NCBI RefSeq assembly: GCF_900078705.1
Contig: NZ_FKIF01000002.1
Span: forward strand, 620,001 to 684,000
From: Bordetella ansorpii
GTDB lineage: Bacteria > Pseudomonadota > Gammaproteobacteria > Burkholderiales > Burkholderiaceae_B
Reading direction: 5' to 3'
DNA: 64,000 bases
Shown here one piece after another: positions 9,266 through 18,205 of this stretch; positions within the stretch are counted from its first letter, which is position 1; each line of letters opens with the position of its first letter. The notes under the pieces are model-generated. The model ran no database searches, was not told the DNA's origin, and worked only from the letters and a program-made list of their open reading frames with translations. Made by a program: the position numbers and the translations under genes.

Positions 9266-10126
9266 ATGTCTCTGTTGCGCGTCGTCAGCTACAACATCCA
9301 CAAGGGCCGCTCGGCCCTGGGGGGCCGTGAATCGCTGAACGAATTGCGCCTGGGGCTGTACGGCCTGCGGCCCGACCTGGTCTTCCTGCAGGAAGTCCAG
9401 GGCCGCAACGAAACCGCCACCGTCATCGACCAGCAGCACCAGTCGCTGGCGGCCGCGCTGCACATGCAGGTGGCCTACGGCCGCAACGCCATCCGCAATC
9501 GCAGCGACCACGGCAACGCCTTGCTGTCGCGCTTTCCCATCCTCGATTTCGAGAACCAGGACATCTCCGACCACCGCCTGGAGCAGCGCGGGCTGCTGCA
9601 CGCGCGCATCGACGTGGGCGGCACGAAGGTGCATTGCTTCGTGGTGCACCTGGGCCTGTTCGCGGCCAGCCGCTCGCGCCAGATCCTGGCGCTGACCGAG
9701 CGCATCGCCGCGCAGGTGCAGTCGCACGAGCCCATCGTCATCGCCGGCGATTTCAACGATTGGGGCGACAAGCTGGCGCCGCTGTTCGTGCAGCAGCTGG
9801 GCCTGTACGAAGTGTTCTCGAATGCGCCCCGTTCGCATGGCGGAGAGCTGCCCAAGCTGCGCGATTCGGTGCGGCGCCTGAGCCAGGTATTGCGCGGCAC
9901 GGCGCAACATCCGGGGATGATGGAGCGCAACAATCAGCTGGGCATGGGCGGCGCCTATTGCCCCGTGCCGCCGCCGCGCACCTTTCCGGCGGTGTTCCCC
10001 TGGTTTCGCCTCGATCGCATCTACCAGCGCGGCTTCGCCGTGCGCAGCGCGCGCGTGCTGCATGGCCGCCAATGGTCGCGCCTGTCCGATCATGCCCCCT
10101 TGCTGGCCGAGCTGGAACTGCCTTGA
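9266..10126 (+). CDS. Endonuclease/exonuclease/phosphatase-family protein
   Basis: A 286-residue metal-dependent phosphodiesterase fold (EEP superfamily, as in exonuclease III and DNase I). Signature parts are SYNIHKG at residue 6, LVFLQEVQG around residue 36 with the metal-binding glutamate, GDFNDW near residue 160, and a C-terminal LSDHAPL with the catalytic Asp-His pair. No signal peptide or membrane segment is seen, so it is probably cytoplasmic. It is directly coupled to a phospholipase D-type cardiolipin synthase: the stop TGA at 10124-10126 overlaps the next start. That pairing, common in proteobacteria, suggests a role with phospholipid phosphodiesters rather than DNA repair, but this is inference. 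Confidence 0.88.
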   Translation: MSLLRVVSYNIHKGRSALGGRESLNELRLGLYGLRPDLVFLQEVQGRNETATVIDQQHQSLAAALHMQVAYGRNAIRNRSDHGNALLSRFPILDFENQDISDHRLEQRGLLHARIDVGGTKVHCFVVHLGLFAASRSRQILALTERIAAQVQSHEPIVIAGDFNDWGDKLAPLFVQQLGLYEVFSNAPRSHGGELPKLRDSVRRLSQVLRGTAQHPGMMERNNQLGMGGAYCPVPPPRTFPAVFPWFRLDRIYQRGFAVRSARVLHGRQWSRLSDHAPLLAELELP

Positions 10127-11334
10127 AGAACACCGGTATCGGCGTGACCTGGGTCGACGGGAACCACGTCAGGCTGCTGCAGAACGGCGCGGATTTCTTT
10201 CCCGCGCTGTGCGCCGCCATCGACCGCGCGCAGACCAGCGTGCACCTGGAAACCTACATCTTCATCCCTGACCGAACCGGGCGCCGCGTGCTGGACAGCC
10301 TGCAGGCGGCCGCGCATCGCGGGGTCAAGGTGCGGGTGGTGCTGGATGGCTTCGGCAGCAACGACACCGCCCAAGCGGTCCAGGCGCGCATCGTGGCCGC
10401 GGGCGGGCAATGCCGTATCTTCCGTCCCGAACCGCGCTGGTTCGGCAAGCTGGCGTTCTCGCGCGCGCGCCTGCGGCGCCTGCACCGCAAGACGGCGGTG
10501 ATCGACGGCGAATGCGCCTTCGTGGGCGGCATCAACATCGTCGACGACTTCGACGACGTGGAACCCAGCGAAGAAGCGGGCGCGCCGCGTTTCGACTTTG
10601 CCGTCGAGGTGTGCGGTCCGCTGGTGTCGGACATCGTCTACGCGCAGGAACTGATGTGGGTGCGGCTGAACTGGGCCCGGCTGCGCCGCCATCCGCGCGA
10701 GTGGCGCCACATGCGCCTGATCAAGCCCGTGCACGTCGATGCCCCGCCGGCCGGCAACCAGCGCGCCGCGCTGGTGCTGCGCGACAACGTGCGCTTTCGC
10801 CAGACCTTCGAGCACGCGTACCTGTACGGCATCCGCCATGCGCGCCAGCAGATCCTGATTGCCAACGCGTATTTCTTTCCGGGGCGGCTGTTTCGTAAAG
10901 CCCTGCTGCAGGCCGCCGCGCGCGGCGTGCGCGTGCGCATGCTGCTGCAGGGCAAGCCCGAGTACCGCATGCAGTACTACGCCACGCGCGCGCTGTACGA
11001 CCAGTTGCTGGCGGGCGGCATCGAAATCTACGAATACATGCCGGGCTACCTGCATGCCAAGGTGGCGGTGATCGACCAGATCGCCAGCGTGGGCTCGTCC
11101 AACCTGGACCCCTTCAGCCTGCTGCTGGCGCGCGAGGCCAACGTGGTGATGGACGATCCGCCGTTTGCCGCCGAACTGCGGCAGCGGCTGGAGCACGCCA
11201 TCGAGACCGGCGGCCGCCTGGTGGTGCCGCAGGAGTACCTGAAGCGCGGCTGGATCCGGCGCGCCGTCGATGCGATGAGCTACTTGATGCTGCGCCTGGG
11301 CGTGGCGTTGACGGGGAAGTCGGGGCAGTACTAG
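10123..11334 (+). CDS. clsB: Cardiolipin synthase (phospholipase D family, ClsB-like)
   Basis: A 403-residue phosphatidyltransferase of the phospholipase D superfamily. Two HKD-type motifs are visible: LHRKTAVIDGECAFVGG at about residues 122-138 and YLHAKVAVIDQIASVGSSN at about residues 309-327. There are no N-terminal transmembrane helices, which fits ClsB rather than ClsA. The expected reaction makes cardiolipin from phosphatidylglycerol and a second phospholipid at the inner membrane. The chosen start is TTG 10123, overlapping the previous stop (TTGA); GTG 10144 is an alternative. The same frame is open far upstream, but that stretch is a shadow of the preceding gene. Confidence 0.88.
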   Translation: MKNTGIGVTWVDGNHVRLLQNGADFFPALCAAIDRAQTSVHLETYIFIPDRTGRRVLDSLQAAAHRGVKVRVVLDGFGSNDTAQAVQARIVAAGGQCRIFRPEPRWFGKLAFSRARLRRLHRKTAVIDGECAFVGGINIVDDFDDVEPSEEAGAPRFDFAVEVCGPLVSDIVYAQELMWVRLNWARLRRHPREWRHMRLIKPVHVDAPPAGNQRAALVLRDNVRFRQTFEHAYLYGIRHARQQILIANAYFFPGRLFRKALLQAAARGVRVRMLLQGKPEYRMQYYATRALYDQLLAGGIEIYEYMPGYLHAKVAVIDQIASVGSSNLDPFSLLLAREANVVMDDPPFAAELRQRLEHAIETGGRLVVPQEYLKRGWIRRAVDAMSYLMLRLGVALTGKSGQY

Positions 11335-11455
11335 CGTGCCGTCCCGCCGATACGCCGGCGTGAGGCGCTGCAGTGCGGGGCGTCGTCGCTACTGGAAAAG
11401 TAAACTGCCCGACGGTCTTTCGTCCGTAGGGGGAGCAGTGGCGCAGCGCCTCGCT

Positions 11456-12343
11456 TCATGCCACGCGCTTCTGCGGCCGCAGCCTGTCCGTCAGCCCCAG
11501 CGCCAACGCGGTGCCCGCCAGGATGATGGCGGCGCCCGACACGATGCGCGGCGTCAGCGCCTCGTCCAGGAACCACACCCCCCACAGCACGCCGAACACA
11601 GGCACCAGGAAGGTGACGCTGACCGCGGCCGTGGGACCCACGTTGGCGATCAGGCGGAAGAACATGATGTAGGCGATGCCGGTGCACACCACCGCCAGCA
11701 GGATGACGGCCTGCCAGGCGGCGAACGAGACGGGCTGCGGCGGCCAGTTCCAGATGGCCAGCGGCATCAGCACCAGCGCGGCGGCGGTCATGCTGCCGGT
11801 GGCGTTGGCCAGCGCGTCCACGCCGGCCAGATAGCGCTTGGTGGCATTGGCCGCCACGCCGTAGAACAGCGGCGCGCAGACCGCGGCCAGCACCGCCGGG
11901 CCGGTGCCGCCGGAATGGAATTCCAGCTTGTCCCAGACCAGCACCACGATCCCGACCATGGCGACGGCCAGGCCCAGTTGCCGCCGCGCCGGCAGGCTGT
12001 CCTTGAGCCACAGCCAGCCGATGACGGCGCCCCACACGGGCGTGCTGGCGTTGGCCACCGAGAGGAAGCCCGCGCCCAGCGACTTGGCCGCGTAGGCGTA
12101 CAGCAGGAAGGGGATGGCCGCATTGAAGATGCCCACGCCCAATACGGCGGGCCAGCGCGCGATGATGCTGGGCAGCTTGCCGCGCAAGGTGGCCAGCGGC
12201 AGCAGGAACAGCGCCGCCACGCCCACGCGCAGCTCCATCAGCGCGGCCGGCCCGAATTCAGGCACCGCGATGCGGATGAACAGGAATGAGCCGCCCCAGA
12301 CGGCGGCCAGGAAGAAAAGATCGAAACCGTCGCGTCGGGTCAT
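11456..12343 (-). CDS. EamA/DMT-family transporter
   Basis: A 295-residue membrane protein with ten predicted helices in two repeated EamA halves, typical of drug/metabolite exporters such as RhaT- and YdcZ-like proteins. It begins RRDGFDLFFLAAVWGGSFLF, and the second repeat contains the usual glycine/proline pattern before helix 10 (FGVLWGVWFLDEALTPR). It would export a small metabolite across the inner membrane; the substrate is not predictable. The start ATG at 12343 lies 18 bases downstream of the stop of the MFS gene on the same strand, so the two exporters are likely cotranscribed. Confidence 0.88.
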   Translation of the reverse strand: MTRRDGFDLFFLAAVWGGSFLFIRIAVPEFGPAALMELRVGVAALFLLPLATLRGKLPSIIARWPAVLGVGIFNAAIPFLLYAYAAKSLGAGFLSVANASTPVWGAVIGWLWLKDSLPARRQLGLAVAMVGIVVLVWDKLEFHSGGTGPAVLAAVCAPLFYGVAANATKRYLAGVDALANATGSMTAAALVLMPLAIWNWPPQPVSFAAWQAVILLAVVCTGIAYIMFFRLIANVGPTAAVSVTFLVPVFGVLWGVWFLDEALTPRIVSGAAIILAGTALALGLTDRLRPQKRVA

Positions 12344-12361
12344 GGTGAGTGCGGATGAGGC

Positions 12362-13804
12362 TTATCGGGTAATGACGTTTTTCATCTTGATGCGGTGCGC
12401 CAGCGCGGCGCCGGCCAGCGACAGCACGATGCACATCGCCAGGCCGGCGCGCACGCCGTCCAGCACCGAGGTGTGCGAGATGGCGATGCCCACCAGCGCC
12501 GTGCCCGCCGCGCTGCCCACGGCGCGCGTGGTCTGCACCAGCGCCGACGCCACGCCGACGTCGCGCCGTTCGCTCAACATCTGCATGAACAGCGTCAGGT
12601 TGGGCAGCAGGAAGCCCAGGGCGGTGCCGTTGACGAAGAAGGCCGCCAGGATCCACCAGGCCGGCGTGCCGGCGCCGATGACCAGGACCATGGCCGCGCC
12701 GATGGCCAGCAGGCAGTTGCCGAACACCATCAGGCGCTGTGGCTCGGATTGCCGGGGGAACAGCCGGCCGTTGATCAGGCTGCCCACCGAGATGGCCGCC
12801 ACCAGCGGCGTCAGCAGCAGGCCCGCCTGGCTGGGTGTGTAGTTCAGTTCGTGCTGCAGCAGCAGCGGGCTGAAGAAGATGAGCGTGAACATGACGGCGC
12901 CCACGGCCACCGAACAGAGATTCAGCAATTGCTGTTCTCGGCCGCCGAGCACGCGCAGCGGAAAGATGGGGGACGGAAACCGCTTTTCGTAGGGCACCAG
13001 CACCAGGGCGGCCGCGATGCCGGCCAGCGCCAGGCCCAGACCCAGGCCGGGATGCGCCGTGTCGCCGGGCGCGAATGCGATTTCCATGGCGGCCAGCGGC
13101 GCGCCCACCGCCACGACCAGCAGCACGCTGCCCAGCCAGTCGACGCGCCTGGTCTCGCCGGCCGCCGTGCGGGGCCGGATCGTCGGGAAATAGCGTGCCA
13201 GCAGGAACAGCGCCACCCCGCCGGCGATCGGAGAAATGAAGAACGCGGCGCGCCATCCCAGTGCCTGGGTGGCGGCGCCGCCCAGCGCCGGGCCGATGCC
13301 GCTGGCCATCGCGAAGGCGGCCGATACCAGCGCCATCCAGCGCACCCGTTGCTTGGCGTCGGGAAAGAGATCGGCTGGCGCGGCGAAGGCCGTGGCGATC
13401 ATCATGCCGCCCGCGATGCCCTGCAGGGATCTGAAGGCGATCAGCTGTGGCATGGTCTGCGCCAGCCCGCAGGCGATCGAACCCAGCGACACCATGGTGA
13501 CCGACGCCAGCATCAGCGGCTTGCGGCCGTACATGTCGCCCAGGCGGCCGAAGATGAGGATCGAGACCGCGGTGGCCAGCAGGTAGCCCGTGCCGACCCA
13601 AGCGTAGAGCGCCATGCCGTCCAGCGCGGCGGCCACGCGCGGCAGTGTGGTGCTGACGATGGTGGAGTCGAAGGCCACCAATACCACCGTGGCCGACACC
13701 CCCGCCATGGCCATCAGCAGGTCACGGCGAGATCGGGTGGGCTCGGTGTTGGAATCGGGGGGCGATGCGGAAGGAGGTTGCGAACCTGCTGGCGGCGTGT
13801 TCAT
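12362..13804 (-). CDS. MFS drug/proton antiporter, DHA2 (EmrB/QacA) type
   Basis: A 480-residue major facilitator with about fourteen hydrophobic segments. The loop 2-3 signature is GRLGDMYGRKPLM near residue 95. Helix 1 carries VAFDSTIVSTTLPRVAAAL, the D1-type motif of the DHA2 drug:H+ antiporters. A Pro/Ser-rich N-terminal tail of about 30 residues precedes helix 1. No membrane-fusion partner (EmrA) or TolC-like protein lies nearby, so it probably acts alone in the inner membrane. It is upstream of, and probably cotranscribed with, the EamA transporter. Confidence 0.9.
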   Translation of the reverse strand: MNTPPAGSQPPSASPPDSNTEPTRSRRDLLMAMAGVSATVVLVAFDSTIVSTTLPRVAAALDGMALYAWVGTGYLLATAVSILIFGRLGDMYGRKPLMLASVTMVSLGSIACGLAQTMPQLIAFRSLQGIAGGMMIATAFAAPADLFPDAKQRVRWMALVSAAFAMASGIGPALGGAATQALGWRAAFFISPIAGGVALFLLARYFPTIRPRTAAGETRRVDWLGSVLLVVAVGAPLAAMEIAFAPGDTAHPGLGLGLALAGIAAALVLVPYEKRFPSPIFPLRVLGGREQQLLNLCSVAVGAVMFTLIFFSPLLLQHELNYTPSQAGLLLTPLVAAISVGSLINGRLFPRQSEPQRLMVFGNCLLAIGAAMVLVIGAGTPAWWILAAFFVNGTALGFLLPNLTLFMQMLSERRDVGVASALVQTTRAVGSAAGTALVGIAISHTSVLDGVRAGLAMCIVLSLAGAALAHRIKMKNVITR

Positions 13805-13843
13805 GCCGCCAAGAATATCACCGCCGACCCGCCGCCCGAAGCG

Positions 13844-14413
13844 CTATCGGAACAGAGTGTGATAGCCCACCAGGACCACGATCACGGCCAGCGCCATCGC
13901 CCAGGACCAGCGCGAATTCGACAGGCCGCGCGGTTCGGGTTCGGGGGGCGGTGGCGGCGGCGCCAGGCGAGGCTGCCGGGCCATGTGCTCGATGAAGGCG
14001 CCGAAGAACTTGTCGACGATCTTGCCGCCGGCCTTCATGACGGTGGGTTCGCCCAGCTCGGCCAGCTTGCCGCCGGCCATCGCGGCCACGGTATAGCTCA
14101 GCCGCGTGCCTTCTTCCTTGGGGATCAGCGAGACCTGGGCGGTGCCGATGGCCAGGCCTGCCGCCAGGCCCTTGCCTTCGAAGGCCAGCGTGCAGCCGTT
14201 CGGTGCGTCGACGTCGGACAGCAGGATCTCGCCTTCGTAGTCGGTTTCGAATCCGGCGACCTTGGTGCGTATCACCAGGCCGTATTCGGTGGGGCTACGC
14301 TGTTCCACCTTGATGCAGCCGGGCAGGCAGCGCTGCAGCACGACGGGATCGATGAGCGCATCCCAGGTCTGGTGGGGCGAGGCAGGAATCCATTGGGCAT
14401 CTGCAATGCGCAT
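13844..14413 (-). CDS. CoxG-like SRPBCC-domain protein with C-terminal membrane anchor
   Basis: A 189-residue protein. Residues 1-145 match the CoxG (carbon monoxide dehydrogenase subunit G) branch of the START/SRPBCC fold, with phrases such as WDALIDPVVLQRCLPGC at the start and AGGKIVDKFFGAF near residue 130. A proline-rich linker follows, then a hydrophobic segment (about residues 168-186) that would anchor it to the membrane. CoxG recruits CO dehydrogenase to the membrane in Oligotropha, but no coxMSL genes are here. Stand-alone copies are common and of unknown role; binding a hydrophobic ligand or a molybdoenzyme elsewhere is possible. Confidence 0.82.
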   Translation of the reverse strand: MRIADAQWIPASPHQTWDALIDPVVLQRCLPGCIKVEQRSPTEYGLVIRTKVAGFETDYEGEILLSDVDAPNGCTLAFEGKGLAAGLAIGTAQVSLIPKEEGTRLSYTVAAMAGGKLAELGEPTVMKAGGKIVDKFFGAFIEHMARQPRLAPPPPPPEPEPRGLSNSRWSWAMALAVIVVLVGYHTLFR

Positions 14414-14484
14414 GGTTGTCTCCTTGTCAGGACGGCCTTCAGCGGGCCGTTGACAACCATTCTGGTCCTAAATTGCGCGTATGG

Positions 14485-15753
14485 CTACTGCGGACGTGGC
14501 GGGATCGTATCGTCCGGTGTCGCCCGGGGCCGGGACAGCACTGTCAGGACGGCGAGCATGACGACGTAGTAACTGATTGATCGCATGCCGCGGAACATCA
14601 GCTCCGTCAGGCCGAATATCGCGAAACCCAGGCACAGCGCCACGCCCATCGCGGCGGCGGTGCGCGCCGCCTGGGGATGGTCGCGGCGCATGCGGCGCAG
14701 GAACAGGCAGGCGGGCGCCAGGTACAGCGCCAACAGGCCCAGGCCGCCGGGCAGGCCGTACAGGGCCATCGCCATCAGCATGTCGTTGTGCGTTTCGCCG
14801 AAACCTTCGGCCACATATGCAGAGACCTGGCCTTCCTGGGCACGTTGTTTCAGGCCTGCGACGAATTGCGCGCCGTTGCCAACGCCCGTCCAGGGGTTTT
14901 CCTTGAACATCGCCCAGGCCGAGCGCCAGAGTTGCAGGCGGATGCACATGGAGGTGTCGGCGGTCTGCTGCGTCGATTCGCATTCGCGCACCTCTGTGAA
15001 GCCCTGCGCCACGCGTTCGCGAAGCCCGCCGTTGGTGGCGCCGATGGCGGCCAGCACGGCCAGCGTGGCGATCAGGAGGACCAGGGCGCGCACGGGATGG
15101 CGCACTCTGCGGCCAAGGGCCAGGGCGATGATGGCGAACAGTGGGAAGGCCATCCAGCCGGTACGGGTCTGGGTGAGGATGAAGCCGAGGAACGCCAGAC
15201 AGGCGACGGCGATCTTGAGCGTCTTTTCCAGCCTGGGCATGCGTGTCAGCGGCCATTCCAGGCTGTAGAGCACCATGACGCCCGTCAGCAACATCAGATT
15301 GCCGTAGCTGACGGCATTGAACTGCGGGGTGAGCGGGCGTTCGAAGGTGGGCCAGGACAGGTACAGAACCACCGCGAACGAGGCTGCGCCCGCCAGCAGC
15401 AATCCCCAGGCGAACCGCCGCAGGACCCGGTCATCCATCAGGAGCAGGCCGGCCAGCAGCAGCGGAAACGCCAGGGAGACGCGCAAGGCGCGCTCTATTT
15501 CAGTGGAGCGCCAGGCATGCAGGGTCCACTGGCTGAGAACCGTGGCGGCCAGCGGCAGGCACAGGGCGAGGATGAGCCAACGGTATGGCCGCAGGCGCGA
15601 CCGGGCCTCGCCGGCCCGAGGGGCGGCGACTAAGATACAGACCAGCAACAGGGCATAGAACAGGCCGCTGCTGCCGCCGACAGTCAGCATGGCGATTGGC
15701 GACAGTGCCAGCAGCAGGCAAGACAGGACGGAGGCGCGGTAGCTAGGCGTCAT
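14485..15753 (-). CDS. waaL: O-antigen ligase family membrane protein (WaaL-like)
   Basis: A 422-residue polytopic protein of the Wzy/WaaL superfamily with about eleven hydrophobic segments. It has a long periplasmic loop (about residues 240-330) containing arginines, cysteines and the conserved-type motif GFGETHNDMLMAMALYGLPG, where a histidine is essential in WaaL. It would transfer finished O-polysaccharide from undecaprenyl diphosphate to lipid A-core in the periplasm. The polymerase Wzy belongs to the same fold, but the Wzm/Wzt exporter in this locus makes a ligase more likely than a polymerase. It is divergent from the initiating transferase gene and marks the left edge of the polysaccharide locus. 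Confidence 0.8.
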   Translation of the reverse strand: MTPSYRASVLSCLLLALSPIAMLTVGGSSGLFYALLLVCILVAAPRAGEARSRLRPYRWLILALCLPLAATVLSQWTLHAWRSTEIERALRVSLAFPLLLAGLLLMDDRVLRRFAWGLLLAGAASFAVVLYLSWPTFERPLTPQFNAVSYGNLMLLTGVMVLYSLEWPLTRMPRLEKTLKIAVACLAFLGFILTQTRTGWMAFPLFAIIALALGRRVRHPVRALVLLIATLAVLAAIGATNGGLRERVAQGFTEVRECESTQQTADTSMCIRLQLWRSAWAMFKENPWTGVGNGAQFVAGLKQRAQEGQVSAYVAEGFGETHNDMLMAMALYGLPGGLGLLALYLAPACLFLRRMRRDHPQAARTAAAMGVALCLGFAIFGLTELMFRGMRSISYYVVMLAVLTVLSRPRATPDDTIPPRPQ

Positions 15754-15872
15754 CGGGCGCGATAGGTCAAAAATGCAGCGGTTTGCCGCAGCATTCCATT
15801 GTGGTCGGGCAGTATAGCCCGCTCGAACCAGAGGGACTTAGGTGCCCGGATGCAACAACGCTCGAAAAATCG

Positions 15873-15910
15873 CGTCATTCCGTCATTTCCCGTCATCCGC
15901 CCACTACAAT
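15873..15910 (+). promoter_or_regulatory. Candidate promoter with three CGTCAT direct repeats
   Basis: Three head-to-tail copies of CGTCAT-Y (15873, 15881, 15891) spaced 8 and 10 bases apart end 5 bases before a good -10 hexamer TACAAT at 15905-15910. The -35 position (about 15882-15887, GTCATT) is poor and lies inside the repeats, which suggests an activator-dependent promoter for the polysaccharide operon starting at 15951. No protein is assigned to the repeats. Confidence 0.42.
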
Positions 15911-15950
15911 CCGGGGCCATGCGTGTGGCACACCGACCCAACCCCTTTAT

Positions 15951-17081
15951 ATGCTTTATTTACTCGTAGCGTTTCTCGTATCGCTGGTATTTACGATGTT
16001 GGTGCTGCGATACCGGGCGTGGCACAGCCCGCTGACGGCGGATCACGATCTGGAGGGCGTGCAGAAGTATCACGCCAAGCCCGTGCCGCGCATCGGGGGG
16101 CTGTCGTTGGTGGCGGCCATGGTTGCAACCTGTATTGCGGCAGCCCAGCGTGAACCGCAGGTGCTGCCGGAACTGGTATTGCTTCTGGGGGCCTCCATTC
16201 CCGCCTTTCTCGGTGGGCTGGCCGAGGACCTGACCAAGCGCGTGCGAGTCATCGTCCGTCTGGGGCTGGCCATGCTGTCCGCCCTGTTGGCCTATTATCT
16301 GCTCGGCGCCGCAGTCACGCGCGTGGACATCGTGGGACTGGATTGGCTGCTGGGATTCAGCGCGGTATCCCTGGTCTTTACCATGGTGGCGGTCAGCGGC
16401 GCGGCCAACGCCATCAATATCATTGATGGCTACAACGGGCTGGCCGGAGTGGTTTCGGCGATGATATTCGCTGGTTTTGCCTACGTCAGTTTCTACCTTG
16501 GCGATCGGCTTCTGGTGGTCCTGGCGCTGGGCATGCTGGGCGGCATCGTCGGATTTCTTATCTGGAATTATCCCAACGGCCATATTTTCCTGGGCGATGG
16601 CGGTGCTTATTTTCTGGGTTTCATGATTGGCGAAATGTCGGTGCTGATGCTGGTGCGTCATCCCGAAGTCTCGGCATGGTTCCCGTTGCTGTTGTGTATT
16701 TATCCTGTTTTTGAAACCCTTTTCTCCATTTATCGGAAGCGGCTGTTGCGCGGGGTTTCTCCAGGCGCGCCGGATGGCGTGCACCTGCACATGCTGGTCT
16801 ACAAGCGAGTCGTGCGCTGGGCCGTGGGGTCGGCCGAGGTGCGGCACTTGACTCAGCGCAATGCGTTGACCTCGCCGTATCTGTGGCTGCTGTCGTCGCT
16901 GGGCGTGATTCCGGCCGTGCTGTTCTGGCAGATGCCCGTGGTGCTCATGATCTGCGTCTTTGCATTTTCGGTCACCTATGTCGTGCTTTATCGCCGTCTG
17001 GTGCTGTTCCGCATGCCGCGATGGATGATCATCAAGAAGCGCCACAAGCGGCGTGGCTATTTCGGCCCGAAAAATAAATGA
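15951..17081 (+). CDS. Undecaprenyl-phosphate sugar-1-phosphate transferase (WecA/MraY family)
   Basis: A 376-residue polyprenyl-phosphate N-acetylhexosamine-1-phosphate transferase with about ten membrane helices. It begins LYLLVAFLVSLVF. The cytoplasmic loops carry YHAKPVPRIGG near residue 43, NIIDGYNGLAG near residue 157 and HIFLGDGGAYFLGF near residue 210, the catalytic aspartate motifs of the family. It would start O-unit synthesis by moving a sugar-1-phosphate from a UDP-sugar onto undecaprenyl phosphate at the cytoplasmic face. WecA (GlcNAc), WbpL and TagO are all possible relatives, so no symbol is given. Start ATG 15951 is chosen on the hydrophobic N-terminus. Its stop overlaps the next ATG (ATGA at 17078-17081). 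Confidence 0.88.
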   Translation: MLYLLVAFLVSLVFTMLVLRYRAWHSPLTADHDLEGVQKYHAKPVPRIGGLSLVAAMVATCIAAAQREPQVLPELVLLLGASIPAFLGGLAEDLTKRVRVIVRLGLAMLSALLAYYLLGAAVTRVDIVGLDWLLGFSAVSLVFTMVAVSGAANAINIIDGYNGLAGVVSAMIFAGFAYVSFYLGDRLLVVLALGMLGGIVGFLIWNYPNGHIFLGDGGAYFLGFMIGEMSVLMLVRHPEVSAWFPLLLCIYPVFETLFSIYRKRLLRGVSPGAPDGVHLHMLVYKRVVRWAVGSAEVRHLTQRNALTSPYLWLLSSLGVIPAVLFWQMPVVLMICVFAFSVTYVVLYRRLVLFRMPRWMIIKKRHKRRGYFGPKNK

Positions 17082-18205
17082 TTGTTTTCGTCCGATCTTA
17101 TATCGCAGATTTTGACGCGAGGCTGGGAAAGTATTTTCAGGCGTTGGATTTGGCGGACCTGCCTTTCTCATTTATCGGCTGGAACAAGGATGGGCGGCAG
17201 TCCGGCGAGGCGCCTGGTTTCCGTTATTATCAGCGCCGGGCCCGCCTTGGTGCCGGGTGGGCGAATCTCCTGGTCCTGCTGGGTTGGAATTTCTATATCT
17301 TGCGGCAGTTGTTCGCGATGCGTCGTCAGGCGCGAGTGGTTCACGCTGTTGACCTGGATACGGGGCTGGCTGCCTGGATTTTCTGCACGATATTCCGACG
17401 CAAACTGGTGTTTGACCTGTACGACAAGTACACGGCGGTACGCGGCATTGGCGGCTTGCCCGGCAGCCTGATCGACGCACTGGAGCGTGGTATTGCACGC
17501 CGGGCGGCGCTGACTCTGATCGCCAGCGAAGAGCGGCTTCGCCAGCACGGCCTGGACCCTGGCTGGCGCAACGTCATGGCGCTCGAGAACGTGCCCCAGG
17601 CGGAGGTGGGCTTCACTGCGCCGCCCGGCGCGCGCTTACCCTGGAAAATCGGTTACTTCGGCGTGCTCGAGCCGCGCCATCGCGGCCTGGAGGATTTGCT
17701 GGCCGTCTGCGGCGGCCGGCGCGACGTCGAAGTGCATATCGCCGGCTATGGAGGGTTGGCGGATCATGTCGCCAACGCGGCCAGCCGTTTCGCAAACGTG
17801 CATTTTCATGGGGCGATGTCCAGTTCCGCCGGCCTTGCGCTGATGGCTGGCATGGACGTGTTGGTGGCTTTCTATTATTTGTCCGTGCCCAATCATGCCC
17901 ATGCCTCGCCGAACAAGTACTACGAGCACTTGATGCTCGGACGGCCGCTGGTCACCACGCAAGGCACGCCGCCAGGCGGTCGAATCGAGGCCGAAGGGAC
18001 TGGCTGGGCGCTCCGGGAAGGCAGGCAGTCCATCGCTGCCCTTCTCGATTCGCTGGACGCGCAGCAGATCCTGCGGCGCGGCGCGCGTGCGCGTGCATTG
18101 TGGGACAACAAGTATGCTTCGTATCTCGATCAACATTACCGGGGGGCATACGTGGCGCGAATACGTCTGATGCTGGGCTCCGGAGCGGCCGATGCTGTCC
18201 GGTGA
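17078..18205 (+). CDS. GT4-like glycosyltransferase
   Basis: A 375-residue protein with a GT-B layout. The N-terminal half contains ARVVHAVDLDTGLAAW and a KLVFDLYDKYTAVRG stretch; the C-terminal half contains KIGYFGVLEPRHRGLEDLL (about residues 189-207) and SPNKYYEHLMLGRPLVTT with the nucleotide-sugar-binding glutamate. This resembles family 4 glycosyltransferases that act on lipid-linked sugars in the cytoplasm. Donor and acceptor are unknown. Base composition is somewhat lower in GC than the housekeeping genes. It overlaps the preceding stop by 4 bases and the following start by 14 bases, so it is part of one operon. Confidence 0.8.
   Translation: MIVFVRSYIADFDARLGKYFQALDLADLPFSFIGWNKDGRQSGEAPGFRYYQRRARLGAGWANLLVLLGWNFYILRQLFAMRRQARVVHAVDLDTGLAAWIFCTIFRRKLVFDLYDKYTAVRGIGGLPGSLIDALERGIARRAALTLIASEERLRQHGLDPGWRNVMALENVPQAEVGFTAPPGARLPWKIGYFGVLEPRHRGLEDLLAVCGGRRDVEVHIAGYGGLADHVANAASRFANVHFHGAMSSSAGLALMAGMDVLVAFYYLSVPNHAHASPNKYYEHLMLGRPLVTTQGTPPGGRIEAEGTGWALREGRQSIAALLDSLDAQQILRRGARARALWDNKYASYLDQHYRGAYVARIRLMLGSGAADAVR

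Noticed and set aside
9634-10122. N-terminal extension of the cardiolipin synthase
   Set aside because: This stretch is an out-of-frame shadow of the endonuclease/exonuclease/phosphatase gene. The conserved region begins after TTG 10123.
14485-15753. Calling this gene the O-antigen polymerase Wzy
   Set aside because: Wzy and WaaL share a fold, but the locus has a Wzm/Wzt exporter and no Wzx flippase, so a polymerase is not needed and a ligase is.
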